A model generated the notes under the pieces. That model was not told the origin of the DNA. It worked only from the letters and a program-made list of their open reading frames with translations, and did not search any database. Below, piece after piece: positions 46,650 through 58,720 of a stretch of DNA of 64,000 nucleotides. The stretch lies in NCBI RefSeq assembly GCF_000276665.1, contig NW_004955417.1, positions 11,781,656 through 11,845,655 on the forward strand. The letters run 5' to 3'. Origin of the DNA: Chinchilla lanigera. Its lineage: Eukaryota; Chordata; Mammalia; Rodentia; Chinchillidae. The position numbers and the translations under genes are program-made. The first letter of the stretch is position 1. Each line of letters starts with the position of its first letter.

Positions 46650-47065
46650 AAAGGGCATTGCTATGCACTGACTGTGTGTCCTCAAAAAGAGAATTTTGGC
46701 TCCTGTTCCCATTACCTCAGAATGCAATTTGGCTATAGGATCTTTGCAGATGTGACCTAGTTAAGATGATACTATATTACCAATATGACTTGTGTCCTCA
46801 TAAGAACAAAGACTCAGAAGCAGAGGGAAGACAGTCATGTGTGGATGGAGGCAGAGATAGAACCTACAGTGCTGCAAACCAGGAGCTGCCTGAAATTATC
46901 AGAGGCTAGAAGAAACAGGGAAGGAGATTCCCCTAGAGATGTCAGAGGGAGTGTTGACCTGTCAGGACCCGGATTTCAGACTTCTAGCCTACAGAACTGT
47001 GAAAAGGCTATATATATATATTAGTCATCCAGTTTGTGGTAGTTCAGTATAACAGTCCTGGAAAT
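46650..47065 (+). mobile_element. MLT1-type solo LTR
   Basis: Clear MLT1 order: 'attacctcagaatgc', 'ggatctttgcagatgtgacctagttaagatg', 'cttgtgtcctcataagaac', 'gatttcagacttctagcctacagaactgtga', 'catccagtttgtggtagttc'. Open frame 46785-47024 lies inside the LTR and is coincidental. Confidence 0.85.
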
Positions 47066-47760
47066 GAACCTGAGCATAAGCCTGAGAGATCTGGTTCCTC
47101 AGGGACTATTAATGTTACAATCTTCCATATTATTTTTTCTATCCACAAATGCACACAGATTGTGCATTTATTGTCCAAGATGTGGGAAAATGCAGGTGTG
47201 ATAGATGACAATAATGATTTCAGTTCTTTACCCTTTCCTAAATCCATGACCTTTACCACTTGACATGACCTGCCCCGTGCCCACTGAAGAAGTGAGGTGT
47301 TTACTCTCCCTCTGACTTTATTATGGTGGCCACATGACCTGCTGGAGCAAAGAGAGCAAGGAAGACATTCCTTTATGCCAGCTTCTCAATGGGCTTCTCC
47401 TTATCCCACAACCAGCTGTCTGCAGTCAGTGCTCCTCAGGGCCACACTGTCCTGCTTGGAATCCTGTCCTTGGTGAGCTCTCTCCATAGCTGTCCCTTGT
47501 CAGGTGTGGATTTGACATTCCCACTCCCAACATGCTCAGAGCCCTGTGCTGCTTTGAGGTAGAACAGAGGAGAATGTCCCCACCTCTACAGGGATTAAGG
47601 CTAACTGAGGCTGGCCAAGACCTCTGCTTTCTCCTTTTCCTTTTCCAGGCACAGGATCCCTGATGTTTCTCTCTGGTGTCCATTTCTCCCATGTGAAGCG
47701 TGTGTAGCAACAGAAATGGGATCCAGTTTTTCTATTCTGGGCATATGAATGTAAATATCT
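47066..47760. other. Unassigned sequence
   Basis: No gene or repeat recognised with confidence. Confidence 0.45.
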
Positions 47761-47779
47761 TTATTTCTAGATGGGATCA

Positions 47780-47869
47780 CTGTAGATCAGTGGTGGCAAA
47801 CTGTATATGCCTTAGTGGGATGTTTGTATCACTGAAAGTTCTGACAGTTTCACCACCACTGCTCTATAC
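47780..47869. mobile_element. Tiny hAT-like MITE, copy 2
   Basis: Body 47788-47861 (74 bp). Terminal inverted repeats are CAGTGGTGGCAAACTGT on the left and, reversed and complemented, CAGTGGTGGTGAAACTGT on the right. Flanks CTGTAGAT and CTCTATAC match at five of eight positions, as a worn 8-bp hAT TSD. The interior 'agtgggatgtttgtatcactg' resembles 'agtggactgtttatatcattg' of copy 1. Confidence 0.75.
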
Positions 47870-48155
47870 CAGTTATGCTGCAATCTGCCTTTTTAAATTT
47901 AACATTATAATATCAATGTTCCTTCATTAATGTTAACATAAAACTTTTGTCATCATTTTTAACCACTGCATATATTTCCATATACACACAGAATCTATTT
48001 CATTGAAAAATTTTCTATTATTGAATGGTCCATTTATTTCAATTCTTACTTATAAATAATACTACAATAAACATAATTTCACATAGATCTTTGTATACCT
48101 GGTCAGTTGTTTTTTCCAGATAAATTCATAAAGATAGAATTGTACATATAAAATG
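47870..48155 (-). mobile_element. Old antisense L1 fragment
   Basis: 'aaccactgcatatatttccatat', 'ggtccatttatttcaattctt', 'aataatactacaataaacata' and 'ccagataaattcataaagatagaattg' follow an antisense L1M 3' region. Confidence 0.6.
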
Positions 48156-48164
48156 CTTTTAAAG

Positions 48165-48192
48165 GAGATATATATATATATATATATATATT
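48165..48192. repeat. (AT)n microsatellite
   Basis: A run of AT dinucleotides, likely length-variable. Confidence 0.95.
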
Positions 48193-48324
48193 CATTTATG
48201 CTTACAATCCATAAGAGTGCTATTGTTTATTTCTATATAAGTTTGCTGTTTGTTCAACCTTTGCCAAGTGATAGAAGAAAAATTCTGCATTCAGAGTATA
48301 TTCTTCAGCCCATTTTTTTTCAGC

Positions 48325-48850
48325 CCTGTATGCTAGTGTTTTACTGGAGAAACAGATATAACACAAGGTATACAAGTGTATAAACAATTACAAGATTGGC
48401 TTACAATGGTCAGCCACAGAGTCGGATGAGGAAGCGTGCTGAGGGTGTCTGCACACTGGAGACTGAAGGTTTCAGTCCAAGGTCTGGAGCTCACTGCACT
48501 GTGCCATGCAAGTCCATATCAGAAGGCTGATGGGTCTGCGACAGAAAACTGAAGAGTCTATGCCAGGAGGCTGAAGGATGTGAGGTGGAAGCTGAACAGT
48601 CTGAGCTAGAAGCCAGGACATGACATCCAAGCTGAAGGCAAGACTGGAGCTCCTCTGAACAGAAGCCAGTTAGCCATTCCTCATTTCTCGTCTATACCAT
48701 CCAGGCAATGAACAGCCCTAGGGCGGGTCCTCTACACCCTAGGGTGCAGATGAGCAGCCCCAGGGCAGGTCATTTACAATCTCAGGTGAAGAACTGCTGA
48801 GCTGACTTAGTTAAGCTTCTAAATTTCTCAGTTGACACAATCAATCAGCC
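48325..48850 (-). mobile_element. ERVL/MLT2-type LTR, reverse
   Basis: Starts 'ctgtatgctagtgttttactggagaaacagatat' and ends 'ctcagttgacacaatcaatcagccatta', the antisense frame of MLT2-like LTRs. The middle holds repeated 'gaaggctgatgggtctg', 'aactgaagagtctatgcc', 'ggctgaaggatgtgagg' blocks, a variable repeat zone of about 30-bp units common in these LTRs. Confidence 0.65.
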
Positions 48851-49410
48851 ATTATGAGACTCTTTTTAAACAATTATGTTCTTAGAAATCTATTTCTAAA
48901 GTTGAATGAAACAGAGGGAGCAAAAATAGAGAATACTGATGAAACCAGAAAATATGAACTATCAAGAAGAAACAGAGAGCAAAGAAGGAATAGGTACAGT
49001 GTTTGGGACATTTTTGGTAATGGTCTTGCTTTTCAAGTTTTTATTTTGCACATTAGTTTAAAGTGGCTAGGATGTGAATTAATTCACACTGTAAGTGGGC
49101 ATGCTCAGAAAGTTTGGAAACAGGACTGAAATACCAAATAAAAGTACATCTGGGGAAAAGTGAAATACTTTAGAAAGAAAATGATGTGAAGTAGGAGGAA
49201 AATGCAGTACTCAGAAAAATATACTAGGGAGTAGCCAAGCTAGATATGCACTTGCTGAGTGAAGAGGAGTAAGATCAGCCAGGATGAATGATTTATGTGT
49301 GGAGTTGTGTTTACCATATTGGTCTAAGCTGGGATAAATTCACCAAACTCTAGAGGGTTCCCTACATGGCTTAATATCTCCATGTTATCTGTAGTGGGTG
49401 GTGGTTTTAA
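48851..49410. other. Unassigned AT-rich sequence
   Basis: A 91-codon frame (48854-49129) shows no recognised domain. No gene supported. Confidence 0.45.
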
Positions 49411-49414
49411 AAAT

Positions 49415-50912
49415 GAAGCAGACAAAAAAACAAAAACAAACAAACAAAAAAACAAACAAAGCAAACTATACCTGAGGATCAATGAAACAGACTAGAAGAT
49501 GCAGAAACAACTCTAAATGCATTCAGCCACCTGATCTTTTACAAAGGGCCCAAATACGTTCACTGGGAGAAAGATAGCCTCTTTAATAAATGGTGCTAGA
49601 AAAACTGGCTTTCCACATGCCAAAGACTAAAACTAGACCCATGTCTATCACCATGCACTAAACTAAAATCAGAACGGATCAAAGATCTAAATATTAAAAC
49701 AGAAACACTAAATCTGCTGGAAGATAGAATAAGCAGACGTACTGAAGACGTAGGTGTAGGCAAAGACTTTATGAATAAAACCCTGATCACACAGGAAGTG
49801 TCAAAAAGAAACAACCACTGGCATCTCAGCTTACTAAAATGCTTTTGCATAGCAAAAGAAATTACTAACAGAGTGCAAAGACAGCCCACAGAGTGGGAAA
49901 AAATTACGCCAGCTGTTCTTCACACAAAGGGCTAATATCTAGAACATATAAAGAACTGAAAAAGATCAGACCCTCCCAATCAAAGTCCTAATCCAAAAAT
50001 GGGCATCTGAGATGAATAGACACTTCTCAGAGGAAGTACAAATGGCAAAAAAATATATTTAAAAAGTTCAACATCATTAGTCATTCAAGAAACGCAAATT
50101 AAAATAGTGCTGAGATGTCATCTCAGTCAAGAAAGAACACTATTTATGAAGAAACAACTAATAACAAATGCTGGCGGGCTGTGGGGAAAAAGGAACACTT
50201 CTCCACTCTTTGTGGAAGTGTGTGCTGGTGCAACCACTGTGGAAATCACTGGGCAGATTCCTGAAAAAACTAGAATTAGAGGCCCCATTTCACCCAGCTA
50301 TTCCCCTTCTGGGTATCTTCCCAGAAGAATTGAAAGCATCATACCACAGCAATATATGCGCACCCATGTTTATAGCACAGCTCATAATAGCTAAATCTTG
50401 GAAGTAACCCAAAAGCCCATCAAACAATGAATGGATAAAAAGATATGATTTTTTATAAGGGAGTATTATTCAGCCATAAAGAAAGATAAAAATTGAGACA
50501 TTTATAGCTAAATGCATGGACCTTGGACCATAATCACAAATGAAATAAATTGGACACATATGTGTAAATATCACATTATATTTCTGGTGTGAGAAACTAA
50601 AAATGTAAGTAAGAACAAAAATGTATAGTAGATATTGTGAAATAGGAAGAAACTATTCCAAAGGAAAAGGGAATGGGGAGGGAGGAAGAGAAAGAGAAAA
50701 TGAGAAAAGGACAAAGTGGAAAACCGAGCTTTGTGAACAGGGAAGAGAAGGAAGTTTGAAAGGAGGGGATGGGAAGGATGGAAAAAAGGAGGAATCAAGA
50801 TATATCATGTACAGGTACAAATTCCCTATAATGAGTATTGTCATTATGTATGCCTAAATGGTACCAATAAATTTAAATAAAGAAAAAAATTTTATAAAAA
50901 GAAAGAAGCAGA
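49415..50912 (+). mobile_element. 5'-truncated L1 (ORF2 end plus 3' UTR)
   Basis: From an A/CAAA-rich junction (49423-49462) the sequence follows late ORF2 ('ggtgctagaaaaactggctttcc' at 49590; 'gaagatagaataagcagacg' at 49719; 'ttctgggtatcttcccagaag' at 50308), then a 3' UTR with a purine block (50660-50790) and terminal 'gtaccaataaatttaaa'. GAAGCAGA at 49415-49422 and 50905-50912 is a short possible TSD. The ORF2 remnant at 50107-50394 resembles that at 600-782. Shares its 3' UTR with 17856-18140. Confidence 0.88.
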
Positions 50913-50984
50913 AGAGCCCAGGCTGGAAACAAGTCAGACTAATCCAAGCCCTGAGCCTCTAATATGTATTTAATAAGATTTGGA

Positions 50985-51100
50985 GTAAATGGAGTTAATA
51001 ATATATATGATCTCATGTGGTTGTTATAAGAACATAATTCTTAAAAAGCTTAACATATAATACATGCCCAAATAATATAAATGTTTTATTATTTCTAAAA
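50985..51100 (+). repeat. Possible MIR 3' half
   Basis: 'tctcatgtggttgttataagaa', 'cataatacatgcccaaataat' recall MIR, but are weak. Confidence 0.35.
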
Positions 51101-51117
51101 AAAGAAGAAGCGAATTG

Positions 51118-51995
51118 TTATGTTTTGGGGATATTTTGCAAGGAGGAACAATAACATAATACAGGACACATATTTTATAAGATTACTTATAATAGTCACC
51201 CAAAGAATGATGTACAAGAGAGTGCAGGAAATCTGTCCACACACTAAGACCAAGGAAACTAGCTGAGGGCCTGGATCCCATGAAAATGTCCTATGTGAGT
51301 CCAGCTGAAGACCTAGAGCTCATAACAATGCCTTAGGGGTCCACCTGGAGGCCGAGAGCTCATAACAATATCTTATGCAGGCCTGTTTCACAGATCTGTG
51401 CTGGGAAGGCCCAAAGCTCACTTGTGGAATCTGGAAAGTCTGTGCCAGCAGGATGAAGGATCTGTGATCTGCTCTGGAGCCAGGAAGTGATGCTCAGAAG
51501 AACCAGAGTTCCCCTGAGAGGTACCACAGCCATCCTCAGCAACAGTGAGGTCCTGAGTTCCTCTGATGATCAAGATGGCCGAGTTCCCATCAGGGAAGCC
51601 AATGCAGCAAGCTTCTCCAGACCAGCAATGCACCATCTTCCCCTCCAGAGCTAAGAAGTGATGCTCAAAGTGAGGATCAGAGCTCCCCCAAAGTGAACCA
51701 CAGCCATTCTCAGTGCCAACAAGGTCCCAAGCTCCTCGGAGGATGAAAATAACCAAGTTCAGCAAGAAAGCCAGCATGATGAGCCCCTTCAAAACAACCA
51801 ATAGCCTCTTACAGCTTCTACCAGCTCCCAACAGCCTCGCTCAGCTCCCACTAACCTCACTTCTCCAGTTCTGCCTCTTATGCTGCTGGCAATAATCCCC
51901 AGATGGGCTTCCCACACCCAGCACCACACTTACTCAGTTCAGCTGGGGGTTATAAGTTGACCACCAGTTGTCAATCTACTACACAGATGCTCCAT
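51118..51995 (-). mobile_element. LTR-like element with internal 172-bp duplication
   Basis: About 880 bp, GC-richer than its surroundings. It closes with 'gttataagttgaccaccag', recalling the antisense start of ERVL-class LTRs. 'gtgatgctcagaag' (51487) and 'gtgatgctcaaagt' (51659) start two copies of a unit of about 172 bp, and 'gagctcataacaat' is duplicated 39 bp apart (51317, 51356). The duplication keeps open a 137-codon minus-strand frame (51418-51831) with two related HHFLA-containing blocks. I cannot identify it as a known protein. Confidence 0.45.
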
Positions 51996-52324
51996 CCAGG
52001 ATGCAAAGTAGAGATTAAAGGAATTTTTCAAATAATATTTTATATCACTTTCCCTCAGGGCTGGTAAAGTAAATTGATTCAGTCTCTCTAAAGTATACAT
52101 TCCCCAGTACATATATGGTACATGTCTTTGGTCTGGATATCAGATCATGTGGCCCACAATCCCATTTCTAGGGACTCATCCTATTAGAGTTACTCAGCAT
52201 ATACAAGTTCACCGAATCACTGTAAGTAATTTGTGGTAAAATTCACACAGTGAAACCATTTTGAGTCACATTATAGACATAAGTTTATGGATACCAACAC
52301 CTGATCCTAATGTATTAGATTTCA

Positions 52325-52760
52325 AGAAGCAGATTATGTCAGTTCTCTGTAACAAAATATCAGAGAATAACAATTTAGAGGAGGAAAGATTTATTTTGGC
52401 TCACAGTTTCAACAGTTTCAGTCCATGGTTAGCTGGCTCTGTTGCCTTAGGCCTGTGGCAGACCAGAAACATCATGGCGGAAGGGCACAGTGAAGGAAAG
52501 CTGCTCATAATTTGGCAGCCAGGAAGCACAGAGAGAAAAAGAGAGACAGAGATCAAGAGGAAGAGGGTCAGGAACAAGATATAGTCCTCAAGGTAATGCC
52601 CCCTTGAATGCTTTTTTCCCAACGTAACAATTTAAGAAATGGGGCATTAGGAAGGGATTGGATCTATGGATTAATCCACTGGTAGATTCATAATATGATG
52701 GCATTTACTAGGAGCTGGTGAGAACTTAGGAGTTAAGGTCTCTTTGAAGGGAGTGTGTCA
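52325..52760 (-). mobile_element. MaLR-type LTR, reverse
   Basis: 'gaggaggaaagatttattttggctcacag', 'aaacatcatggcggaagggc', 'ggattaatccactgg' form the antisense layout of MaLR LTRs. The open frames on both strands are inside the repeat. Confidence 0.65.
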
Positions 52761-53271
52761 GCAGCTACAATGTTATTTAGAATCCTAGATTTTAACTCAT
52801 ATTTCTACTTGCTCAGTGTGTCCTTTGCCAGAGTGGGTTGAATGGAGATTTAAATTATAGCTACATCCTGATTCCAGAACCATTAAATTTTCCTTCCATC
52901 TCAGTTTCTGAGCTTGAAGCAGTGAGCTTGACTTGGCATGAATTCTTTCTCAGGATCCCATAGAAGTTCTTTGATGTTGGCTTTAATAGGGGAAATATCC
53001 CCAAAACACAGACAAAGTTTACTAGACATAACTATGTATACAAACCCCAATTTTGGACATGTTTTGAATTCCTTTCTTAAAAGGTTCATTAATTTAGTGT
53101 GAATCATATAAATGCAGATATATATTTAGGGATAGGTAGTGATGACACCTAATAGCATATATCAAACTCATCTGAATTTAGCTCTGGCTTACTCAGGATA
53201 GTTTGTCATATGTGTTTGTATATATAGTTGTATTCAATATATACATATATTTAAATATATTAATACTGTAT
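52761..53271. other. Unassigned AT-rich sequence
   Basis: No gene or repeat recognised. Confidence 0.5.
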
Positions 53272-53364
53272 TACTAGTAAGTCTTTTCTTTTGTACCAGG
53301 AATTGAACTGCACTTGCCAGGCAGGCACTTATGCTGCTGAACTATATCCCTGACCTACTAGTAA
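53272..53364 (-). mobile_element. ID SINE with TSD
   Basis: Reverse ID: 'gtaccaggaattgaactgcac', 'ttgccaggcaggcac', 'gctgaactatatccctgacc'. TACTAGTAA at 53272-53280 and 53356-53364 is a perfect 9-bp TSD. It lacks a few bases next to the B box relative to the other copies. Confidence 0.9.
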
Positions 53365-56300
53365 TTTCTTGAAGATGTATACTTAGAACATCAATGGTCC
53401 AGTAGCGGGGTTAAAGATAATTTGTTTCTTCTTTTATTTTACCTATGTATTCTAATTTTTCTGCAATCACCATTTATTTCATGGAACTGTTAGGAAGCAG
53501 ACTTAACTTATGAAAGATAGTCTTTAGAAAAAGAACAGCCCACACTCAGAGGTCTAAGTTAGTTCACCTTCAATCTTTCTATAGTGTAATTCCTGTCATA
53601 TTGATTCTTGTTCAAAATGTGATCGCCTCAAGGGCTTTTACATTATATAGTAACTTGTAGTCAGTTTTTAAAGGCTCAAACCCACCATTTCACAGCAAAC
53701 CTGCAGGTGGCCTGTTATTTGGGAGTGATAACTTTGATGAGGGATGTGGAAAGTAAAAGCAAGCTATCCAGATTTGAAAAGAAGGCAAAGCCTAAACTGG
53801 GTATCATTTTAGGATTATAAAAGAGCTATAGAAACTGGAAGGTTTCTAATGTAATAGAAATAGCCAGATTTATGATCAAGATACTCACTTAAAGTCTGGG
53901 AGATGAAATGAAATATGGTTGCACACAGAGAGCAAATACAGACTCCAGGAAAGACCAGGAGGGCGGGCTAAAAGAGATAAGCACAGATTCCAACTTTACC
54001 ATAGAAAAAGAGAAGGAGACCCTTGGCAACCACCATGAGTTGACTCCTCTTCAGTGTCTGTTCAATTTTCCCACATTACAGGCCCTCCCACTTTTTGTGG
54101 TGTCCAGTGTGCTGACCCACCCTGGATCCATCCAGCCTGGATCTCGGGAGAGACCTCCGTGTTCATGAAGGCACTCCACCATGATTTGGTCCAGGCGCAA
54201 CCCCCCAGCCTCCTCAGAGACGGTGCAGGCCAAAGTTCTTTTGCAAGTATTAGTGAGACTTTGAGTCACACTCTTGCTTAAGAGCATACTCTGTGCATTT
54301 TTAGACATATGACTAACTGGGCAAAAAGATTGAAAAATATAATTCAGAATAACAGTGTTCAGCAGGAGAGTTGTTCCTTGCTTTTCATGTTGTGTGGTTG
54401 CGGGGTGAGGGGCAGGCAGGGGGTGGAATAGGATTGGCCTGGAATATGGAACACCATAAAGAGACAGATAGAGATTCAAAGTCCCTGAATGGCATTTAAT
54501 TCCATGTTGCTGTTTTTCCTGGGCTGGTTTCAGAAATCCTCTGACAGTTGGACTGTTTGCTATTTAGTCATTCTACTGTACTCATTTTACTGACAATCAA
54601 CAGGCATTGCCTAATTTCACACTGAAATGTATTTAAAAAAAGACCAAACCAGACTACAATGTCAAAGATACATTTAATATGATGGCATTTTTAAAAACAC
54701 TTTTAAAATAGCATATCAGTAGTAAAAGAAGCAAATATAAAGGATTGGGAGATATTTAAGTACATTCAAGTTTTAGCCAAAACAGCATGCAATAGCTAGA
54801 TTTTTTTTTTTAAAAGAAGCCTAATTGGAGGCTTTCACATTAGGTTCTAAAACACATTTTTTGGTCCCCTTGTGCCTTGTTTCCAAGATGGTAGCACCTG
54901 GAAAAACATACAGCTTGATTTTCGTAATAGATCTGAGCTCAGATATAAGGACTGCATTACACCAGGTCCTTTGAATCGGGTGGCAGTTATTTCTGGAGTC
55001 CAAGTGGCTGAATCGCATGCTTAGAAATAGGAGCACATTCATTTGTTTGTAAAAATCACCAGGCATAGACTGTTTCCACCCAACACACTGGAGAAACTCG
55101 CAAACCTCCTGTTACCAGCAAGAATTGAAGCCAAAATTGGGCGAGAGCAATGCCACATCATTGCTGCTGTTTTCCTTAAGGCTTTATTTTGAATGCTGGG
55201 CATTGCATTACTATACGTTCTTTCCTAAGTGAGAACCTTCTGCCAGGGCCATGACAATTGTCTTCATTAGGCAGAGGCAATTTCCACCAAATCCCCAACC
55301 AAAAAAAGTGTCCAGCATGTGTTCACTTTTCATCATGACTTGATGAATTACCCTCAGGAAACCTCATTTCATTCTGTCTGTTCAAATGAGAGTAATTACA
55401 GCAGTCTTTGATCCTTTCCTCCCCACCCCTTGTACCTTACCATGAGCCACAAAATGTGATAAGCTAATTCTTAAATGTATAATTTTCTGCCAAGAGCAAG
55501 TATCTCTTACTTGACTTGCTCTTCCCCCACAGACACTTGGTATTTATCTAAGAATTTGACATCCAGCCTTTTTGTCAGATGAAACTGAGAAGCCACATCC
55601 TCCAGATGATACAACTGCCCTATCAGTAGAGTATGCACCAACTCCTCCCTTCCCTCAATATCTGTAGGAATAACTTGGCTCTCTTGCTCCATGAGGAAGG
55701 TTCAGGGTTCATCGCCACCATGAACTAAAAGTGCAACAAGGCTAGGTCCAGTTGGTAAGGAGGTAAGGATTTATGGAATTAAAATACACCAGCACCCTCA
55801 GGATTGTATTTGGAAGTCAAGTACTCAGTCTCCCAAGTGTTTTGAAACATAATGTTTGATACAATCCAGGATGCACTGTGAGCTCCTTAAAACCATCTTG
55901 AATTAATCCCAAAGTATGTGTTTTCAGGCTTTCATTAATGTAATATTTATTCCAGATTACATGGACAGTTCATGTATACTGTAGAAAATATGGGAAATAA
56001 AAAAGTATGAAGAAGAAAGCTAAATTTAAAATATTTTAAATTCTGCTTATGTGTTGATAACCATTTATAAAATCCCAGCATATTTCTTTCCTGTGTACTC
56101 TTTATACAATTATATAAATATCTATTTCACACACATGCACAAAAAACAGCCTGAGCTATATACAACTGAGTTTTTTACTTGACTTTCTACCCATATACAT
56201 TTTCTCATGTCATTAAGCATGTGCCAAAAACCTGACATTTTTTACGGTTGTGAAGATTTTATAACACTGAAACTCTCCTATGGCATCCAGAAAGCCTACA

Positions 56301-57849
56301 TTCTTTCTGAAACGTGGTGCCCACAGAACACTCTGGAGTCACTGGAGTCCTCAGTTGTAAGTGATACAAACACAAGTAAGTGTAGATTCTTTGGTCCCAT
56401 AAATAAGTGCTGTCTTTATGTGACATTACCTCTAGGTTTCAGCTGTTACCTTGAGATCTCAGGCTGTCCTCTTCCCCTCCCCTCCTCTTCTCCCTTCTCC
56501 ACTTACATGGAAGCAAGGGACCACTAATATCCCTAAGCCTACACCTGCTCACTGAATGAGATCTAAGACAGAGGGAAAGTACCTTTCCTAATGGTCCTAG
56601 CAAGGCCTATGGATGTTTCTAATGGGTTTTACAGGGGTCACCTTCTCTTCTCTGAATCAAACTCAGCTGCTGGAGAACAAAGTACTGTGAATGGCCAAGT
56701 CTAGACCACATCAGTGTTACATGTAGGGGTCAGTTCCACGGGATAAGGCCTTGGCAGCAATGCTTGGAGAAAGGCCTACATAATTACTCTGATGCTTTTT
56801 TTCCTTTTCCTTGAATTTGACCTTACTGGCAGCAGTAAAGCAGTGATTCAAGTCTTTTTTCTCATAAATTATCTTCAGATAAATGTATGAAGTACATGTG
56901 TGACAATGAAACTTAAAACTAGCAAAATTGTCTTCTCTGAATTTAGAAAAGAAATTAATTTTGGAGTGATATAATGACAGGACAATCATTGTGAGTTTTA
57001 GTCCATCTGGTTGATATGAAGTGACTATCACTAATTTTTAGAATGATAAGTAGAAGATATAGGTGTATAATAACTGTGAGAAAAATCAATACCTACAACT
57101 GCATGTGCACTTCATTCATCATCACTGATTCGCTGTAATGCTATTCTTCTCAGAGAAGTTAATACACAGTTTCCTTTGGCTTCCCAGCCAGAATAAAAGA
57201 GTGTGCACTTCTTAGGCTCATAGCTTTTGAAAGTCAGCACCATATAATGCTTTCCCCGGCTTACTTGTTCTAAAACATCCTGTTCTTACTCTTCTAAAGG
57301 TAGTTATTTCTGCATTTTATCCCATAATGTATGGTGTGGGGACTGCTTGATGATATTTTATGGCAAATGAAAATCTAAATTCTTTAGCAGACTAAGTTAT
57401 CTTCAAGGAAATGGTCATGGCATAGAGTCAAACTCAGCATGCTTGGAGAATGTCTTTCGGCCTTGTGATGGTCATCCTCATAGTGTAGTCTAAGAAGATT
57501 ACATTGGTGGGATGTCATAGCTTCAGAGACTTTGTAAAAAGCAGAAGAGGGATTGCAAAGTTTCGATGCCAAGAACAGTTCCTCACAAGGACTGGCCCTG
57601 CTGTATTGACCCTTGTATTGTAATTCTCACCCATTAGCTTTTCATTTCCAGGAGCAAATGCTCAGGACTAAACTCTATGTATCTGGATGGCTGAGATGTG
57701 AGCAATGGATTCTGCTAGGCATCAATTTCCTGAAGTTCTGAGCAACTGGTGAATAGTCTCCTAGTAGAATATATGTCAGGTCACCAGGATGCGTAGAAGG
57801 AAGTGGCCTTGACTATATTAGCTTCTAATGTGATCTCCAATGTGCAGCT
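53365..57849. other. Unassigned sequence, no supported gene
   Basis: 4.5 kb with only scattered short frames. The longest, 54051-54479 (minus, 142 codons), has no recognised domain and faces frames on the other strand at 53908-54168 and 54054-54281. 56207-56527 likewise. No clear repeat, CpG island or splice structure seen. Confidence 0.5.
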
Positions 57850-58010
57850 ATGACAGCACATTACATCCCATACCAGAGTCTACATCACTGTCTTCCTCCC
57901 TGGACTGTGAGTCACTCAAGGAGTGGAGTTTTAGCAATCTTTGAATTCCTGTGTCTAGCAGACTGCCCTCCATGCAGTAAGCATCCAGTACCTATTTGTT
58001 GACTGGCTGA
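57850..58010 (+). repeat. L2 3' end
   Basis: 'ccctggactgtgagtcactcaaggag', 'tgaattcctgtgtctagcagac', 'agtaagcatccagtacctatttgttgac' follow the L2 terminus. Confidence 0.75.
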
Positions 58011-58019
58011 AAAAATGCT

Positions 58020-58720
58020 CAAGATTGAAATTTAGGAGTCATCCTAAACTTCCTTGTCTTCCTCATCCTGGCGTTCAATCTGCCACCACATTCTCTGGAG
58101 GGAAAAATAGTTTTTCCCAGAATCTCTCTGCCACTGTCACAGCCTAGTTTAAGTTTTCCCCAGACTACAGCAAGCAAGTACCTCAGGAAAGCTTCCCTGC
58201 TCTTCCTATTGCACGGCACAGATGACTTTAATTTCAAACACCATAGAGTTTTTGAAAGTATTAGAACATTTCCACTGGCTTTCCATCCCATTCTAGAGTG
58301 AAATGCAGAGCCCAGCTGCCTGCTCTCCAGTGTGTCTCATACCTCTCCCCAGCATCCTCCGTGCTGGGACACGCTGGACTTCTTTCCACCTCTGCTGCTC
58401 CCTTTTCTCCAGTGTTTTGCAAAGACTGTCCCCTCTGCAAGCTCTTCCCCACCTCTCTCTCCTGGCCATCTCTTGAGATCCTTGCAAGTCTCAGTCTAAA
58501 TGTCACAGCTCCCACCCTGAAACCTCCCTCGCCATCCCATTACAGGGTAGGTTTACCTGTGAGCTCCTCTTCTGACACCTGATCTTTCTCTTCATGGTCC
58601 TTATGAAAATTTGTGATTATGTAGTTTGTTAATTTGCCTACCAACCCTCTCTCTAACTAAACTGTAGGCTTCTCCTTGAGCCTCGGGACTGCAGTCATTT
58701 AGCTCACAGCACAGACATTT
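58020..58720 (+). mobile_element. L2 LINE fragment
   Basis: One of the best-kept L2 pieces here: 'cactggctttccatcccattctagagtgaaatgcagagc' (58270), 'ctcagtctaaatgtcacagctcc' (58490), 'aaactgtaggcttctccttgag' (58660). Open frames at 58261-58582 on both strands are repeat-derived. Confidence 0.8.

Noticed and set aside
46785..47024. 79-codon plus-strand ORF
   Set aside because: Falls inside an MLT1 LTR.
54051..54479. 142-codon minus-strand ORF as a gene
   Set aside because: Overlapped by plus-strand frames, no domain, and no transcript signals.
58261..58582. ORFs on both strands
   Set aside because: They overlap each other inside an L2 relic.
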